DNA of 7,718 nucleotides, taken from positions 1 to 7,718 of the forward strand of contig CAZVBH010000096.1 in NCBI GenBank assembly GCA_964625275.1, given 5' to 3'. The number at the start of each line of letters is the position of its first letter. Positions within the stretch are counted from its first letter, which is position 1. A model generated the notes under the pieces. The model was not told the DNA's origin and did no database searches. It was given only the letters and a program-made list of their open reading frames with translations. The stretch comes from UBA3775 sp964625275 (GTDB taxonomy: Bacteria; Bacillota; Clostridia; Lachnospirales; Lachnospiraceae). Shown here piece after piece: positions 5,575 through 7,718 of the stretch. Both the position numbers and the translations under genes were made by a program.

Positions 5575-7491
5575 TTATGTTTGAAGTTCCTCCCACTCCT
5601 CCATAACCGTGAGCAGCCTTTCATTCAATTCATTTTGTTCATTTGTAAGCTTATTTAATTCATATGCATTAGTCGCAATTTCCGGATTCTCAAGCTTTTT
5701 ATCAATTTCAGCAATCTTTTCTTCAAGCTTTTCAATTTCGTCTTCACATTTTTTGATTTTTGAAGCAAGCTTACGCTTTGCAGCTTCATTTTCCTTTTGC
5801 TTTTGCCAATCAGTGCGACCGGCAGAATCTTGAGTAGAAGAGGACTGAGACTTTTCTGACATATTTCCAAAGACAGTGTCCATTACTATATCCTTTTTAG
5901 CCAGATAATAATCATAGTCTCCATCATAAGCAATAAATCTTTCATTTGTTAAATCAAGAATTTGAGTAGCAGTTTTATTTATAAAATATCTGTCATGAGA
6001 TACATATAGTACAGTACCCTCGTAATTATTTATAGCTTCTTCAAGAATCTCCTTACTATTGATATCAAGATGGTTTGTTGGTTCATCAAGCATAAGGAAG
6101 TTAGAGCTTGACAGCATCAGCTTTGCAAGAGAAACACGACCTTTTTCTCCACCGCTTAATTCACCAATGAGCTTAAATACATCATCATTAGTAAAAAGAA
6201 AGGCAGCGAGAGTATTTCGTATCTGAGTGTTAGTCATGTCTGGATAAGTATCATGTATTTCATCAAAGATAGTCTTTGAATTATCAAGTACCTGCTGTTC
6301 CTGATCATAGTAGCCTGCATATACCTTTGCACCAAAGGTAAAGCTTCCTTCATCAGCCGGAACCATACCTCTAAGAATTTTTAAAAGCGTAGTCTTACCG
6401 GTTCCATTGCTTCCAATAATTGCTACCTTCTGGCCTCTCTTAATGAGATAATTAAAATCGCCAAATAGACGCTTGTTGTCATAGGATTTACCTAATCCTT
6501 TTATTGTAAGAACATCATTACCACTTAAAATATTAGGTGTAAGCTTAAGAGTAAGGCTTCTTGCATCGCCTGTAGGCTTGTCCAACACTTCAATTTTATC
6601 GAGCATTTTCTCTCTACTTTCAGCTCTCTTAATAGATTTCTCACGATTAAAGGATTTAAGCTTAGTTATAACCTCCTCCTGATGCCTTATTTCATCCTGC
6701 TGTTTGTAGTAGGCATTGAGTTCAGCCTTTCGTATAATTGCTTTCTTTTCTGAATAATCATCATAATTTCCAGTATAAACTCTAGCCTTACCATTTTCCA
6801 GTTCAATAATTTTAGAGACAATTTTGTTAAGAAAATATCTGTCATGTGCAATTATAAAAACAGCACCCGGATATGTAAGTAAATAAGTTTCAAGCCAGTT
6901 AATTGATGGAAGATCAAGATGATTTGTAGGCTCATCCAGGAGGATTATATCAGGCTTTGAAAGCAGAAGCTTAGCCAGACTAACTCTTGTCTTTTGACCT
7001 CCGGAGAGGGTTTTAACCTGTTTGTCAAAGTCAGATTCAGAAAATCCAAGACCTTTTAGAACACCAACGACCTCACTTTTATATGCATAACCATTATTTA
7101 ATTCATAAATATGGTTTGCATCAGAATACTCCTTCATCAGTGCCTCAAGTTCATCAGAATTTGCATATTGCATTTTCTGCTCAAGCTTACGCATCTTAGT
7201 TTCTAAGTCAAGAATGTCCTGCTTCATAGCAAGAATTTCATCATAAATTGTATTTTCACTTGAAAAATCCTGATGCTGTGCAAGATAGCCAAGCTTCTTG
7301 TCTTTACTGATAATTACATTACCATCATCAGCCTGCATTTCGCCGACAATTATTTTAAATAGAGTAGACTTGCCTGCACCATTAATGCCAATAAGAGCAG
7401 CCTTTTCATTATCTTCAATATGGAAGGAAACATTATCTAGAATAACGTCCGTACCAAAGCTTTTGTTAATCTGTGAAACCTGTAAAATCAT
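5575..7491 (-). CDS. ABC-F family ATPase, YdiF/Uup-like, ribosome-associated
   Basis: The product is 638 residues with two fused ATP-binding domains and no membrane segments, the mark of ABC-F proteins, which bind the ribosomal E site and adjust translation or, in some members, protect against antibiotics. Domain one has Walker A GINGAGKS (35-42), signature LSGGQ (162-166), Walker B IILLDEP (182-188) and H216, with an arm-like helical insert about 85-135. The charged interdomain linker is about 245-325. Domain two has GSNGTGKT (360-367), LSGGE (445-449), LMLDEP (466-471) and H499. A Ser/Gln-rich hinge (545-560) leads to a C-terminal coiled coil (565-638). Both sites look catalytically complete. 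Length and tail fit the YdiF/Uup housekeeping group more than known resistance proteins, but this is by eye. The ATG at 7491 has a GAAAGG site; an upstream TTG at 7536 is unsupported. Confidence 0.93.
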   Translation of the reverse strand: MILQVSQINKSFGTDVILDNVSFHIEDNEKAALIGINGAGKSTLFKIIVGEMQADDGNVIISKDKKLGYLAQHQDFSSENTIYDEILAMKQDILDLETKMRKLEQKMQYANSDELEALMKEYSDANHIYELNNGYAYKSEVVGVLKGLGFSESDFDKQVKTLSGGQKTRVSLAKLLLSKPDIILLDEPTNHLDLPSINWLETYLLTYPGAVFIIAHDRYFLNKIVSKIIELENGKARVYTGNYDDYSEKKAIIRKAELNAYYKQQDEIRHQEEVITKLKSFNREKSIKRAESREKMLDKIEVLDKPTGDARSLTLKLTPNILSGNDVLTIKGLGKSYDNKRLFGDFNYLIKRGQKVAIIGSNGTGKTTLLKILRGMVPADEGSFTFGAKVYAGYYDQEQQVLDNSKTIFDEIHDTYPDMTNTQIRNTLAAFLFTNDDVFKLIGELSGGEKGRVSLAKLMLSSSNFLMLDEPTNHLDINSKEILEEAINNYEGTVLYVSHDRYFINKTATQILDLTNERFIAYDGDYDYYLAKKDIVMDTVFGNMSEKSQSSSTQDSAGRTDWQKQKENEAAKRKLASKIKKCEDEIEKLEEKIAEIDKKLENPEIATNAYELNKLTNEQNELNERLLTVMEEWEELQT

Positions 7492-7570
7492 AGGAAACCT
7501 TTCTATAATCGTAATATCTAAGATGCATCGCTGCAAACTCTAACAATAAAATTTTTAATTAACCTAGTAA

Positions 7571-7599
7571 ATCCTAACACAAGACGAATGAAAATTCAA
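7571..7599 (-). promoter_or_regulatory. Alternative, weaker promoter of the ABC-F gene
   Basis: On the minus strand TTGAAT (7594-7599) and TAGGAT (7571-7576) are 17 bases apart, with TG one base before the -10 box (an extended -10). It would leave a leader of about 72 bases. It is less like consensus than the site at 7645-7674. Confidence 0.3.
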
Positions 7600-7619
7600 T
7601 CATTTTGTGAGCATGCTTA

Positions 7620-7649
7620 TTTACAAAGTCTGGCTTGATGTGCTATTAT
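7620..7649 (+). promoter_or_regulatory. Possible plus-strand promoter for a gene beyond the window
   Basis: TTTACA (7620-7625) and TATTAT (7644-7649) are 18 bases apart, and TG precedes the -10 box by one base. It points toward the right edge, where an ATG at 7715 with AAAAGG upstream could begin a gene, though too little is present to tell. Confidence 0.4.
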
Positions 7650-7674
7650 CTTAGTAAGAATTTGATAGTGTCAA
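7645..7674 (-). promoter_or_regulatory. Best candidate promoter of the ABC-F gene
   Basis: On the minus strand a perfect TTGACA (7669-7674) and GATAAT (7645-7650) are 18 bases apart. Transcription would begin near 7638, leaving a leader of about 147 bases before the start codon. Its -10 box overlaps that of the plus-strand candidate, so the two may form one two-way promoter. Confidence 0.6.
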
Positions 7675-7718
7675 ATGACTTATGAAAAAACAGAGCTAAA
7701 TAAAAAAGGCTCAAATGA

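Noticed and set aside
5384..5584. A 66-codon plus-strand open frame across the nested palindrome
   Set aside because: It lies wholly within the inverted repeat, has no ribosome binding site and its sequence shows no recognisable protein character; stop-free reading follows from the repeat.
7679..7718. Start of another gene at the right edge (ATG at 7679 or 7715)
   Set aside because: The frame from 7679 stops after five codons, and only one complete codon of the frame from 7715 is in the window; a ribosome-like AAAAGG is present but coding cannot be judged.

Overview
This is a compact, AT-rich stretch of chromosome that looks like an anaerobic, low-GC Firmicute, most plausibly a Lachnospiraceae-type Clostridium relative of the Butyrivibrio, Pseudobutyrivibrio, Roseburia or Agathobacter kind. 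The evidence is the strong AGGAGG-like ribosome sites and TTGACA/TATAAT-like promoters, an oxygen-sensitive ribonucleotide reductase activase (nrdG), a LacI-sensor/GGDEF fusion protein, and a tiny glycine/cysteine-rich protein of a type common in gut Clostridia. The assignment is inferred from gene content, not from a marker gene. I saw no rRNA, tRNA, CRISPR array, phage gene or transposase.

Layout. Positions 1-48 hold one copy of a repeat. A terminator (76-106) closes a minus-strand 75-residue cysteine-rich protein (129-356). A good plus-strand promoter (445-473) drives a diguanylate cyclase (638-2566) followed 22 bases later by nrdG (2589-3113), with a terminator at 3159-3187. The 3114-3402 gap carries a second, inverted copy of the repeat (3213-3311) and a two-way terminator (3338-3367) shared with the convergent carbamate kinase arcC (3403-4332, minus). 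arcC is divergent from a GntR/FCD regulator (4543-5208, plus), with separate promoters between them and a perfect palindrome just ahead of the regulator. After the regulator's terminator (5229-5273), the 366-base gap to the next gene holds a nested long inverted repeat (5381-5549). The last gene is a 638-residue ABC-F ATPase (5575-7491, minus), whose likely promoter at 7645-7674 shares its -10 region with a possible plus-strand promoter.

How the parts may work together. The window is mostly housekeeping and regulation, with no obvious multi-gene pathway. The cyclase probably links a small cytoplasmic ligand to c-di-GMP output, and nrdG supports anaerobic dNTP synthesis. The GntR protein is the natural candidate regulator of itself and perhaps of arcC; this is inferred from position only. 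The ABC-F protein would act at the ribosome.

The least explained material is intergenic. It comprises the 31-base perfect repeat in opposite orientation about 3.2 kb apart, the nested palindrome beside the ABC-F gene, and motifs shared among these hairpins that suggest one family of small non-coding mobile or structured elements. The carbamate kinase also departs from the textbook motif at two substrate-binding loops.
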